Source of the DNA: Lachnospiraceae bacterium
Lineage (GTDB): Bacteria; Bacillota; Clostridia; Lachnospirales; Lachnospiraceae
Direction of reading: 5' to 3'
NCBI GenBank assembly: GCA_016290905.1
Contig: JAEEVO010000015.1
Location: 1 to 39,939, forward strand
Length of the DNA stretch: 39,939 nucleotides
Shown: positions 1 through 8,114 of the stretch, in pieces
Layout of the letters: each line of letters opens with the position of its first letter
Numbering within the stretch: the stretch's first letter is position 1
The notes under the pieces: generated by a model
What the model was told of the DNA's origin: nothing
What the model saw: the letters and a program-made list of their open reading frames with translations, nothing else
Database searches by the model: none
Translations under genes and position numbers: made by a program

Positions 1-47
1 AGAAGTGCCACCGAATAGGATTTTATTATATAGTGGATTTTTTGTCA

Positions 48-67
48 ATAATGTTATATAACATTAT
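48..67. repeat. 20-bp perfect AT-rich palindrome
   Basis: The sequence reads ATAATGTTAT followed by its exact reverse complement. It lies about 80 bp beyond the clpA stop codon. It has no U-tract typical of a terminator on either strand, so it may be a protein-binding site for a gene outside the window or a chance AT-rich palindrome. Confidence 0.4.
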
Positions 68-94
68 ATTTTCACCCAGTATTTCACGTCTGGT

Positions 95-150
95 TCACCT
101 CAGAAAAGCCTTCTGCATTTCCTCGGTAACAAACCGCTGCTGCACATCTT
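95..150. repeat. Degenerate copy of the GGTAACAAA palindromic repeat
   Basis: This stretch shares the order TCACCTC..GCC..TTTCCTCGGTAACAAA..TGCT..GCATCTT with copies at 4573-4641 and 5932-5998. It runs up to and over the end of clpA. The closing arm seen in the other copies (TTTTGTTA) is missing here, so this is the most decayed of the three. Confidence 0.55.
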
Positions 151-2512
151 AATCAACCTCTATGCCGAATCCGCCGTCCTTAACGGATAAAACTGCCCTT
201 CCTCCGTCTTTAAGTTTTCCGAACAATACCTCATCGACAAGCAGCGGTTTTATCTCGTTTCTTATCACTCTGTCTATCTCTCGTGCACCGAACTCCTCAC
301 TTATGCCCTTTTCGCGTATAAGCGCAAATGCTTCGTCGCTGACATCCAGTCCGATCGATTTCTGCAAAAGCATCTGCTTCAGCTCGCCAAGTTTCTTGCC
401 GATGATATCGGTTGCCATGGCTTCGTCCATGCCCCTGAACACTACTATGCGGTTCAGCCTGTTCCTAAACTCGGGCTGGAAGGTCTTTTTAACCTCTTCC
501 ATTATCACGCCGCTGTTCCCCGCCGTGCTTTCAAAACCGATTTCTTTCTTCCCTATCCTGTTCGCACCGGCATTTGAAGTCATGATCAGCACGACATTCC
601 TGAAATCGGCTTTTCTGCCCTGATTATCCGAAAGAGTCGCGTAATCCATAACCTGAAGAAGCACGTTGTAAATATCGGCATGTGCTTTTTCTATCTCGTC
701 AAGCAATAATACGGCGTGAGGATTCTTCCTTATCTCTTCGGTAAGCAAGCCACCCTCCTCATATCCGACATATCCTGCGGGTGCACCGATAAGCTTTGCT
801 ACCGTATGCTTCTCCTCATATTCGCTCATGTCAAACCTAACAAGCTTAACCCCCATCTCCTCTGCCAGAGTCCTTGCAATCTCGGTTTTACCTACACCTG
901 TAGGACCTACGAACAATAGGCTCGCCAGGGGTTTGTTTTCTTCAAGAAGTCCCGCCCTCGAAAACTTAATGGCATTAACAACCTGAGCAACAGCCTCGTC
1001 CTGCCCGAAGATCTTCTTTTTGATCCTGTCCTCAAGGGTTCTGAGTCCTTCAGCCTCATCCGTCTTGACTGTTTCAAACGGTACACGGCAGATCTTGGTG
1101 AGCACAAGGTTTATTATGTCCTTATCGACAACATAAGGCTTTCCTTCATCCGGATGTAGCTTCTTAAATGCTCCGGCCTCATCTATAAGGTCTATGGCCT
1201 TATCCGGGAGAAATCTTTCATTGAGATGCTTGGCGCTCATCGTTACGGCATATTCAAGAGCCTCATCCGTATAAACAATCTTATGGAACTCCTCATACTT
1301 GCCTCTTAAACCTTTTAGTATCTCAATGGTTTCCGCCTCGGTCGGCTCCGTGATCTCTATGTTCTGAAAACGTCTTGCAAGGCTTTTGTTCTTTTCAAAA
1401 TGCTTTTTATATTCCTCAAAAGTGGTAGCTCCGATAACCTTAAGCTTTCCTGTCATAAGATACGGTTTTAAGAGATTTCCTGCATCAAAGGAACTGTCTC
1501 CGGTTGCGCCCGATCCCGATATATTATGTATCTCATCTATGAACAGGATCGGTTTGTCCTCTCTTTCAAGCTCCTCGAGGACCTTCTTCATCCTTTTCTC
1601 AAATTCACCGCGATACTGGGTGCCCGCAAGCATCCCACCGAGATCGAGTGAATAAATCCTGCTGCCTTTAAGCTCATCGGGAACCTTTCCTTCCCTGATC
1701 CTCTGTACAAGTCCGTAGGTTATGGCTGTCTTTCCGACGCCCGGTTCACCGATATGAAGCGGATTGTTCTTGTCCTTTCGTGCAAGTATCTGAATGGTCC
1801 TCTCCAGCTCATTCTCCCTGCCGATAAGAGGATTTATATCCTTTAAAATATCATTTAGGCACGGGGCATATCGTTCAAGATCCTTAGAAGATCTTTTTTT
1901 CTTTTCGTCTTTAACACGTATTTGACCGGCATCTGCTATGTCTCCGTCATTTTCTTCGTCTTCATCGTCATCAAATACATCATCATCGTCTGGGTTCTCG
2001 TCATCCTCATCATCCGGATCATCAGCTTCAGCATATTCCTCCATGTCATCTTCATCATCCTCGGGATCATATTGCCGTACATGATCGTTTGTGTCCTCAA
2101 GTGCGGTCAGTTCACTTAAAAGTCCGGGCTTATCTACCTCCTGCATTTTCATGTAATATACGGCATAGCTGTTTTCCTGGCACCAGATACCGTAAACCAC
2201 ATGCCTGATACCTATGGAACCGCTTTCGCTGCTTAAGGCCGATTGGGCAGCCCACATTAAGGCGCTCCCCATACCGTCAGAGAACTCGCATTTCGTATCC
2301 TTTACCTTTTCAGAATATCTCTCGATATTCTTTTCAAGCTCTCCCCGCAGTTTCTTTATATCCCCGCCGCAGTTTTCGAATGCCTCAGCAAATATATCCG
2401 TATCGCAGAGAGCCCGGAGTACTATCTCCGGGGTAATATATTCATAATTGTTTGACCGGGTAAACTCCATCGCCCTGTCAAGCATCTCCTTAACTTTCGC
2501 ATCAAGCTGCAT
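149..2512 (-). CDS. clpA: ATP-dependent Clp protease ATP-binding subunit ClpA
   Basis: Hexameric AAA+ unfoldase that feeds substrates to the ClpP peptidase in the cytoplasm. The 787-residue product has a Clp N-domain (about 1-140), a first AAA module with Walker A GEPGVGKT near 255, and a second with GPTGVGKT near 536. An IGF tripeptide in the second module, just before GVIMEEVKK, matches the ClpP-docking loop. There is no ClpB/ClpC-type coiled-coil M domain, which together with the adjacent clpS argues for ClpA rather than ClpC. An unusual stretch of roughly 50 mostly Asp/Glu residues (about 148-195) separates the N-domain from the first AAA module. It starts 26 bp after the clpS stop codon and is probably co-transcribed with it. 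The family call is secure; the meaning of the acidic linker is unknown. Confidence 0.95.
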   Translation of the reverse strand: MQLDAKVKEMLDRAMEFTRSNNYEYITPEIVLRALCDTDIFAEAFENCGGDIKKLRGELEKNIERYSEKVKDTKCEFSDGMGSALMWAAQSALSSESGSIGIRHVVYGIWCQENSYAVYYMKMQEVDKPGLLSELTALEDTNDHVRQYDPEDDEDDMEEYAEADDPDDEDDENPDDDDVFDDDEDEENDGDIADAGQIRVKDEKKKRSSKDLERYAPCLNDILKDINPLIGRENELERTIQILARKDKNNPLHIGEPGVGKTAITYGLVQRIREGKVPDELKGSRIYSLDLGGMLAGTQYRGEFEKRMKKVLEELEREDKPILFIDEIHNISGSGATGDSSFDAGNLLKPYLMTGKLKVIGATTFEEYKKHFEKNKSLARRFQNIEITEPTEAETIEILKGLRGKYEEFHKIVYTDEALEYAVTMSAKHLNERFLPDKAIDLIDEAGAFKKLHPDEGKPYVVDKDIINLVLTKICRVPFETVKTDEAEGLRTLEDRIKKKIFGQDEAVAQVVNAIKFSRAGLLEENKPLASLLFVGPTGVGKTEIARTLAEEMGVKLVRFDMSEYEEKHTVAKLIGAPAGYVGYEEGGLLTEEIRKNPHAVLLLDEIEKAHADIYNVLLQVMDYATLSDNQGRKADFRNVVLIMTSNAGANRIGKKEIGFESTAGNSGVIMEEVKKTFQPEFRNRLNRIVVFRGMDEAMATDIIGKKLGELKQMLLQKSIGLDVSDEAFALIREKGISEEFGAREIDRVIRNEIKPLLVDEVLFGKLKDGGRAVLSVKDGGFGIEVD

Positions 2513-2538
2513 ATCAAACTCCTGTTAACCCCTGTATC

Positions 2539-2838
2539 CTATTCCGCCTCAACCGTCATCCTGAAGGGAAAGCCTTCCTGTCTTGCCCTGTCGATGGCAA
2601 GCCTTGTCTTTGTGGTTGCTATATCATAACTGTAAGAACCGACCACAGCACTTCCGCAGTTATGAACCTTGAGCATAAGTGCCTCGGCTGTAGCGTTGTC
2701 CTTATGAAAAATATCCACCAATACAGAAACCACAAACTCCATAGTGGTAAAATCATCATTCCACATTATGACGTTAAACCGCTTGGGTTCTTCAACCTTG
2801 ACTTTCGTTTTTTCCTTTACCGCATCTTTAACCGACAT
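2539..2838 (-). CDS. clpS: ATP-dependent Clp protease adaptor ClpS
   Basis: Adaptor that binds N-terminal Leu, Phe, Tyr or Trp residues and delivers those N-degron substrates to ClpA. The product is about 99 residues, normal for the family. The core NDDFTTMEFV carries the Asn-Asp pair and gatekeeper Met of the binding pocket, and KVHNCG carries the conserved pocket His. The start at 2838 (MSVKDAV) is chosen because AGAGGA lies 7 bases upstream; an in-frame start at 2880 has no comparable site and would add 14 atypical residues. It sits directly upstream of clpA, and aat is about 1 kb further upstream, so adaptor, unfoldase and degron-adding enzyme are clustered. Confidence 0.95.
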   Translation of the reverse strand: MSVKDAVKEKTKVKVEEPKRFNVIMWNDDFTTMEFVVSVLVDIFHKDNATAEALMLKVHNCGSAVVGSYSYDIATTKTRLAIDRARQEGFPFRMTVEAE

Positions 2839-2911
2839 ATTACATTTCCTCTGCTTTAAGTGTTTCCCGCGACAATTCACAAGTCCCGGACAATTTTTTT
2901 CTTATTCAACA

Positions 2912-2956
2912 ATAACCCCGTCGGAATCACATCCATATCATTCCGAACGGGGTTAT
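2912..2956. other. Strong inverted repeat between clpS and the secreted-protein gene
   Basis: ATAACCCCG (2912-2920) pairs with CGGGGTTAT (2948-2956), and CGGAAT (2922-2927) pairs with ATTCCG (2940-2945), giving a long stem with a 12-base loop. On the minus strand it lies 58 bases after the secreted-protein stop codon, so it may end that transcript, but the sequence after it (TGTTGAAT) is not a good U-tract. Confidence 0.5.
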
Positions 2957-3013
2957 GCATCATTAAAACCGATTTTTATAAATGCTCGGTCAAATCATAC
3001 TCTTTACTCTCTA

Positions 3014-3637
3014 TCATAATTCGTATAAAGCCCAATTAAGATCAATCTCATCCATGTCAGTCAGGATTTTCTTCGAGAAACTCTGAGCTTTTGATTCAGA
3101 AACTTCCTTTAATCCCTTTATTGATTTGTCATAAATCTGATAGATTGTTTCTTCACCGTCAAAATAATATCCTACTTTTCCAAAATAATTACCTTTTCTC
3201 ATATAGATAACTTGTTCAGTTGCATCGCCTTCAAAGATCGTAAAAATATATTTATATCCGTTAAAGAAATACAGATCCGAACAATAAATACTTACTTTCT
3301 TGGTCATATCTATGACTTTTTCTTTAACATACTTATAAATTTTCATTTCATATGCCGTACTGTCAAAACCACTTTCATGAGCTTTTACGACAAACATCTC
3401 ATCAATATTGTCATCGTCGATATCTTTGAATGCATACATCATTTCAAATTCATAGTAGTCATTCTTCAACGCACTCTTGTACAATTTCTTGATTTTTTTC
3501 ATAAACGCTTTCTGGGCTGCAGCATTTGGATCTTTAGTCTTTTTAGATGCTGCTTCGGCATTTACGAAACCAACGATTGCAACCATCGCTACACACAAAA
3601 ACATTACAACAATAATTTTCTTCAGTACATTTTTCAT
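3014..3637 (-). CDS. Small secreted protein of unknown function
   Basis: The 207-residue product begins with a lysine-rich start and a hydrophobic stretch (about residues 6-28) ending in AEAA, a typical Sec signal peptide. The mature part is rich in Lys, Tyr and Asp. A segment near residue 70 (FKDIDDDNIDEMFV) resembles the DIDGDGIPEL motif found in many Firmicutes secreted proteins, a calcium-loop-like pattern that here lacks the usual glycines. AAGGAG precedes the start. It lies between clpS and aat on the same strand but with its own 150-bp upstream region, so it need not belong to the N-degron group. I do not recognise a named family, and no function is assigned. Confidence 0.75.
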   Translation of the reverse strand: MKNVLKKIIVVMFLCVAMVAIVGFVNAEAASKKTKDPNAAAQKAFMKKIKKLYKSALKNDYYEFEMMYAFKDIDDDNIDEMFVVKAHESGFDSTAYEMKIYKYVKEKVIDMTKKVSIYCSDLYFFNGYKYIFTIFEGDATEQVIYMRKGNYFGKVGYYFDGEETIYQIYDKSIKGLKEVSESKAQSFSKKILTDMDEIDLNWALYEL

Positions 3638-3790
3638 AGTTTCTGTCTCCTTATAAATTTTTAGTTCCCGGGAAACATCTCCTTAAACAGAAATATATCC
3701 TTACCGAGCATAAATAGATTATACTCTCTGCACCAGTTTAATACTTTACATATATTGCTTTAAACCATGCGAATATTGCTCCCGCATCCT

Positions 3791-4435
3791 TTAGGCTTCA
3801 TTCACTATTCTCATATATTCATCATAGCAGATACTTTCCCCGCCCATACTTTCGAGATGATCCGTATGAAACTGGCAGTCTATCATCTTCATGCCTTTTT
3901 CAAGCATAACCTTTGCCAGGCTTACCAAAGCAATTTTTGAACCGTTCTCGCTGTCCGAAAACATACTTTCACCGAAAAAACACTTACCGAATGTTACACC
4001 GTAAAGTCCGCCTGCTACTTCCCCGTTGACGATCGCGTCAACACTAACAGCATACCCTTCCCTGTTCAGATTACAGTATGCGCGCTCCATATCATCGGTT
4101 ATCCATGTTCCTTCGTTAAATTCACGCTTTGTCCTGCATCTGTGCATCGTATCCGCAAAATCTCTGTTAAATACGACCTTTACATCATTTTTCCTGATAA
4201 ATTTTCTAAGTGAATGCGATATATGGATATTTTCTGGACGTATTATATATCTTTCATGCGGACACCACCACATTATCGGTTCCCCTTCTGAATACCACGG
4301 AAAGATTCCGTGAGAATACGCAAGAAGCAGCCTCTCCTTACTCAGGTCACCTCCGACTGCAAGCAGTCCGTCAGGCTCAGCCTTCTTCGGATCCGGAAAT
4401 GATATTTCATTATCATTAAGCCTGTATACCGGCAT
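3791..4435 (-). CDS. aat: Leucyl/phenylalanyl-tRNA--protein transferase
   Basis: Transfers Leu or Phe from aminoacyl-tRNA to the N-terminus of proteins starting with Lys or Arg, creating a primary N-degron that ClpS reads. The 214-residue product shows the family hallmarks in order: FPDPKKAEPDGLLAVGGDL near the N-terminus, GIFPWY then MWWCPHER, TWI near 110, FFGESMFS near 150, and DCQFHTDHLESMG near the C-terminus. Length is normal. The start at 4435 has AAAGGA upstream. Its presence close to clpS and clpA in a clostridial genome is notable, because the pathway is best known from Proteobacteria. The upstream region is occupied by palindromic repeats (4489-4641). Confidence 0.95.
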   Translation of the reverse strand: MPVYRLNDNEISFPDPKKAEPDGLLAVGGDLSKERLLLAYSHGIFPWYSEGEPIMWWCPHERYIIRPENIHISHSLRKFIRKNDVKVVFNRDFADTMHRCRTKREFNEGTWITDDMERAYCNLNREGYAVSVDAIVNGEVAGGLYGVTFGKCFFGESMFSDSENGSKIALVSLAKVMLEKGMKMIDCQFHTDHLESMGGESICYDEYMRIVNEA

Positions 4436-4488
4436 ATTTATATTTCCTTTCTTGTTCTCGTTCCCCCTCCGGAACCAAAATCATTTAT

Positions 4489-4558
4489 TGTCGTTTTGAG
4501 CGAAGCGAATAATCTTTCATCATTGTATAAAGATCCTTCGATAACGCTCAGGATGACA
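4489..4558. repeat. TGTCATCCTGAGCG-type palindromic repeat, copy 1
   Basis: The left arm TGTCGTTTTGAGCGAAGCGA and the right arm ending ACGCTCAGGATGACA are imperfect inverted repeats that could fold into a long hairpin. The motif GTCATYCTGAGCGAAGCGAA recurs at 4834-4899, 5831-5909 and as a half copy at 26500-26523. This general motif is widely dispersed in many bacterial genomes. Confidence 0.7.
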
Positions 4559-4572
4559 AACACATAGTCAAG

Positions 4573-4641
4573 GTCACCTCGAAAACGCCTCCGGCGTTTC
4601 CTCGGTAACAAAACGATGCTCCGCATCTTCTGTTTTGTTAC
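4573..4641. repeat. Two-hairpin GGTAACAAAA repeat, best copy
   Basis: A small hairpin AACGCC-TCC-GGCGTT is followed by a larger one in which GTAACAAAA (4605-4613) pairs with TTTTGTTAC (4633-4641), with an inner ATGC/GCAT stem. It abuts the TGTCATCCTGAGCG-type repeat just before it, so the two families occur as a composite here and at 5831-5998. The stretch from 4642 to 4833 beyond it holds no gene that I can support. Confidence 0.7.
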
Positions 4642-4833
4642 ATTATATTCACATTTCTCAGCCCGGTCAACGCTCAGACACGAGATTTCACAACTTTTTA
4701 TTGCTTTTTGTCGGTTTTTTAAGTAAAATCGTTTACGGACCGGTAACTACTATCTGATATATTTACCGGCTCACAATCGTAAGCATTGTCACAAATGACA
4801 TCAAGTTCTATCATTCAGAAACATTCAAGTCAA

Positions 4834-4899
4834 TGTCATTCTGAGCGAAGCGAAGAATCTTCTATCTTTACAGATCCTTCGCTGACGCTCAGGATGACA
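4834..4899. repeat. TGTCATCCTGAGCG-type palindromic repeat, copy 2
   Basis: TGTCATTCTGAGCGAAGCGA at the left and CGCTGACGCTCAGGATGACA at the right form the inverted arms. It lies 62 bp upstream of the plus-strand YhhN-like gene. Confidence 0.7.
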
Positions 4900-4961
4900 A
4901 ACAGATCATAACTTGATATCTTCAACAAACTCAAATCCGAAGATCAAGGAGAACATCCTCT

Positions 4962-5822
4962 ATGAAAGCTTCAAATAAAACCCCGAAACTTCCTGTTCCC
5001 GTCATCATATTCTTAGCCGCCGAGGCTGTCCTGTACATTCTTTTCATGATATTGGACGGTATCGACACCTTTACGGATCCGAGGCAGAGCAGCTTCTATA
5101 TGGCATTTGCCAAAACCGGAATTTTTTCTGCTGATTTCTTAAAGTATTATTCCGTAATACTATGCCTTGCCGTAAGCATCATATATTATTATAAAACTAA
5201 AACAAAAGAATCTGCAGTGCTTACCGCCGCAATGTTCTTCACAGCATTTTCCGACTACTTCCTGCTGCTTGACAACAACAATCTGATACCCGGAATGCTA
5301 AGCTTCTGTGTAGTCCACACAATCTATCTCTTTGTCATAACCAACGGGAACCTGAAGCAGACTATAAAATATCTTCTGATACGTATAGCTGCCGCGGCTG
5401 TTTTATCACTGGCTTTAAGATTAAGCGGCATGATCACCTTCGACAAGGATATCAATCTGATGCCTCTCATCTTCCTTGTGATGCTTTACGTTTTTTCATT
5501 CATTTCAAACATATTCACACTTTTGACTTCCGTTATGGATAAAACAATAAAGGATAAAAAATGCCTTTTTGACCGTCCGGTGCTTTTCCTTATCGGTCTC
5601 ACACTTTTTATCCTTTGTGATCTGAATGTCATGATCTATAATCTCGGTGATTTCATCAACATTTCATCTTCGTTCTATCCGGCGTTAAGGGATGCTTCCT
5701 ACATCCTCATGTGGGGCTTCTATCTCCCTTCACAGGTCGTCATAGTACTTTCATGCATCCTCCGTATACCTAAAGGTAAAACAGTTAAATACTCAAACAA
5801 GCCACATAGTAGAAAACATTAA
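4962..5822 (+). CDS. YhhN-like (lysoplasmalogenase family) integral membrane protein
   Basis: The 286-residue protein is hydrophobic throughout, with about eight predicted membrane helices and a basic C-terminal tail. The segment FFTAFSDYFLLLDNNNLIPGMLSF followed by CVVHTIYLF (split here for length) resembles the YhhN/TMEM86 pattern of an Asp in one helix and a His in the next, and LTLFILCDLNVMIYN followed by LPSQVVIVLSC matches the late helices. In known members this family hydrolyses the vinyl-ether bond of lysoplasmalogens; whether this protein does is inference. It is one of only two plus-strand genes here and is bracketed by palindromic repeats on both sides, so it may have been inserted as a unit. 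AGGAG lies about 10 bases before the start. Confidence 0.6.
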   Translation: MKASNKTPKLPVPVIIFLAAEAVLYILFMILDGIDTFTDPRQSSFYMAFAKTGIFSADFLKYYSVILCLAVSIIYYYKTKTKESAVLTAAMFFTAFSDYFLLLDNNNLIPGMLSFCVVHTIYLFVITNGNLKQTIKYLLIRIAAAAVLSLALRLSGMITFDKDINLMPLIFLVMLYVFSFISNIFTLLTSVMDKTIKDKKCLFDRPVLFLIGLTLFILCDLNVMIYNLGDFINISSSFYPALRDASYILMWGFYLPSQVVIVLSCILRIPKGKTVKYSNKPHSRKH

Positions 5823-5830
5823 AGCAGCAC

Positions 5831-5909
5831 TGTCATCCTGAGGGCTTTAGCCCGAAGGATCCTGTGTACTGCAAAATCTGTAAGATTCTTTGCTTCGCTC
5901 AGAATTACA
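5831..5909. repeat. TGTCATCCTGAGCG-type palindromic repeat, copy 3
   Basis: TGTCATCCTGAGGGC..CGAAGGATCC at the left faces GATTCTTTGCTTCGCTCAGAATTACA at the right in inverted orientation (the right arm continues in the same pattern as the other copies). It begins 8 bp after the YhhN-like stop codon and could act as its transcript end, although there is no U-tract. Confidence 0.65.
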
Positions 5910-5931
5910 TACAGGAAGTATTTAGGTCAAA

Positions 5932-5998
5932 GTCACCTTAAAAACGCCTTCAACGTTTCCCCGGTAACAAAACGATGCTCCGCATCTGTTTTGTTATA
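5932..5998. repeat. Two-hairpin GGTAACAAAA repeat, third copy
   Basis: GTCACCTTAAAAACGCC is followed by GGTAACAAAACGATGCTCCG and TTTTGTTAT, nearly the same as 4573-4641. It lies immediately beyond the trpG stop codon, between the ends of two converging genes. Confidence 0.65.
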
Positions 5999-6013
5999 TA
6001 ATAACCCATGTTA

Positions 6014-6586
6014 TCACAGAATGAAATTGCGCAGTATTGTTTTCCCACACGGCGTCAATATCGACTCCGGATGGAACTGTAATCCGTATACCGGATGATC
6101 CTTATGCTCTACCGACATTATCTCACCATCATCACTCCTGCCGGTAATTCTTAATAAATCCGGTATCGTGCTTTCCACAGCTGAAAGTGAATGATATCTC
6201 GCTACCCGGATTTTTTCATCAAGCCCCTTATAGAGAGCAGAAGAAGTATCAATATTAACCTCTGATGTTTTTCCGTGCATAAGCCTCGAAGCATGATCTA
6301 CAGTGGCCCCGAATGCCTCACAGATAGCCTGATGTCCCAGGCATACCCCGAGTATCGGTATCTTATCATATACTTTTTTGATAAGTTCTTCACATATCCC
6401 CGCGTCGACAGGCTTCCCCGGTCCGGGTGAAATGATTATCCTGTCAGGGTGCATTCCGATTATTTCTTCAACAGTAAACTCATCATTCCTTATAACTTTT
6501 ATCTCATTGTTTCCTGAAACGATTTCCCCCACAAACTGGAACAGATTGTAAGAAAAGCTGTCGTAATTATCTATAAGTAAGATCAT
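6014..6586 (-). CDS. trpG: Anthranilate synthase glutamine amidotransferase component
   Basis: Class I glutamine amidotransferase that releases ammonia from glutamine for TrpE in the first step of tryptophan synthesis. The 190-residue product starts with the usual ILLIDNYDSFSYNL and has the oxyanion strand SPGPGKP, the nucleophile loop LGVCLGHQA near residue 80 and the His-Glu pair in QFHPES near the C-terminus, so the catalytic triad is complete. Its start overlaps the trpE stop codon in an ATGA, implying translational coupling. The same enzyme type can serve folate synthesis (PabA), but its place in a full trp operon supports TrpG. Confidence 0.93.
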   Translation of the reverse strand: MILLIDNYDSFSYNLFQFVGEIVSGNNEIKVIRNDEFTVEEIIGMHPDRIIISPGPGKPVDAGICEELIKKVYDKIPILGVCLGHQAICEAFGATVDHASRLMHGKTSEVNIDTSSALYKGLDEKIRVARYHSLSAVESTIPDLLRITGRSDDGEIMSVEHKDHPVYGLQFHPESILTPCGKTILRNFIL

Positions 6587-8058
6587 ATTCCGTCCTCCTG
6601 TGCCTGCTCTATGGCGGACATAACAGCCTTAGCCTTATTCACGCACTCTTCAAATTCCTTCTCCGGATCCGAGTCGGCAACTATCCCCGCTCCGCTCCTG
6701 ACAAACACCTTATTGTTCTTCTTGTAAGCGATACGTATTGCTATACAGGTATCAAGGTTTCCGGTAAAGTCTATATATCCGATGGCACCGCCGTATATAC
6801 CGCGCTTGTTGTATTCCAGCTTATTGATGATCTCGCAGGCTCTGATCTTAGGAGCTCCCGAAAGAGTCCCCGCAGGTAGGACAGCATCTATCGCATCCAG
6901 AGGATGACAGTCATCCCTTAATTTACCGCATACTGTCGAACCAATGTGCATAACATGCGAAAAGCGCTGAATCGCCATATATTTTTCAACATTTACCGAA
7001 CCGAACGTGCTTATTTTTCCAAGATCATTTCTTCCGAGATCCACCAGCATGTTATGCTCGGCAAGTTCTTTCTCATCCCTGAGAAGCTCCGCTTCCAAAG
7101 CCTTGTCCTCAGCTTCGTCTTTACCTCTTCTTCTGGTACCGGCAAGAGGGAAAGTATGCAGAACTCCATTCTCACATTTTACAAGAGTTTCCGGAGACGC
7201 ACCCGCCACTTCAATGTCATCTCCCGAGAAATAAAACATATACGGAGAAGGGTTTATGGTTCTCAGAACCCTGTAGGTATCAAAAAGGCTTCCCTCAAAG
7301 TCGGCAACAAGCCTGTTGGACAGTACCACCTGGAAGATATCTCCTTCATAGATATGCTCTTTTGCCTGATCCACCATATCGCAGAATTCGTCTTTTTCAA
7401 AGAGCTTCCTGTAGGGTGACAGCATCCTGCCTTTCTCAATATCCGCAGGTTTTCCGTTTATTATCAGACTGATTATCTCATCTATATCCTTCTGTGCTTT
7501 TTTGTATGAAGCATCAAAATCCGATGTAGATGCATTTGCGATAACGATGATCTTTTGCTTCAGATTATCAAAACATATAACCCTGTCAAAAAGCATCAGA
7601 TCTACATCCTTGAAGCCTTCCTCATCCCTTGCGTCGAGGTTCAGCTTAGGTTCACTGTATTTTATATAATCATAAGCAAAATATCCTACAAGCCCGCCGG
7701 TAAAAGTAGGGAAGTCTTCAAATCTCGGACTTCTGTGTTTTGAAAGCAGTTTTTTGATATATTCGGAAGGTTTTTTTGTCTTTTCACTGTCAAGAAGCCT
7801 TCCTTCATCATCATAAACCTTAAGATTACCGTCCATACAGGTAATGCAGAGTTTCGGATTATACCCCAGGAAAGTGTATCTTCCCCAGTTTTCCTGATTT
7901 TCCACACTTTCAAGCATAAAAACATGCTTGCTCATACCTTTGAAAATCCTGATAACCTCTATCGGAGTTCTTATATCCGACAGTATTTCCCTCTTTATGG
8001 GGATATAATCATAATCATTTTTTATTTTTATAGCTTCATCCAATGATGGTGTGTACAT
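6583..8058 (-). CDS. trpE: Anthranilate synthase component I
   Basis: Converts chorismate to anthranilate with ammonia from TrpG. The product is about 491 residues. The N-terminal half carries FMLESVENQENWGRYTF, where the LES element is the tryptophan feedback-inhibition site, and the C-terminal chorismate-binding half shows GDIFQVVLSNR, GASPETLV, AGTRRRG, LPAGTLSGAPK and GAIGYIDFTGN. The start at 8058 (MYTPSLDEA) is chosen because GGGAG lies 7 bases upstream; a start at 8091 lacks a site. It follows trpD and overlaps trpG by four bases. It sits sixth in the operon rather than first as in many Firmicutes. Confidence 0.95.
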   Translation of the reverse strand: MYTPSLDEAIKIKNDYDYIPIKREILSDIRTPIEVIRIFKGMSKHVFMLESVENQENWGRYTFLGYNPKLCITCMDGNLKVYDDEGRLLDSEKTKKPSEYIKKLLSKHRSPRFEDFPTFTGGLVGYFAYDYIKYSEPKLNLDARDEEGFKDVDLMLFDRVICFDNLKQKIIVIANASTSDFDASYKKAQKDIDEIISLIINGKPADIEKGRMLSPYRKLFEKDEFCDMVDQAKEHIYEGDIFQVVLSNRLVADFEGSLFDTYRVLRTINPSPYMFYFSGDDIEVAGASPETLVKCENGVLHTFPLAGTRRRGKDEAEDKALEAELLRDEKELAEHNMLVDLGRNDLGKISTFGSVNVEKYMAIQRFSHVMHIGSTVCGKLRDDCHPLDAIDAVLPAGTLSGAPKIRACEIINKLEYNKRGIYGGAIGYIDFTGNLDTCIAIRIAYKKNNKVFVRSGAGIVADSDPEKEFEECVNKAKAVMSAIEQAQEDGI

Positions 8059-8114
8059 CGTTTTTCTCCCGGTTTTCTTTCTTTTGATCATCTGGATATA
8101 TCCAGGCTGTTTTA

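Noticed and set aside
162-2447. Plus-strand frames across clpA
   Set aside because: They are antisense shadows; the minus frame has full ClpA motifs.
4438-4626. 62-codon minus-strand frame upstream of aat
   Set aside because: It lies almost entirely within palindromic repeats and has no family resemblance.
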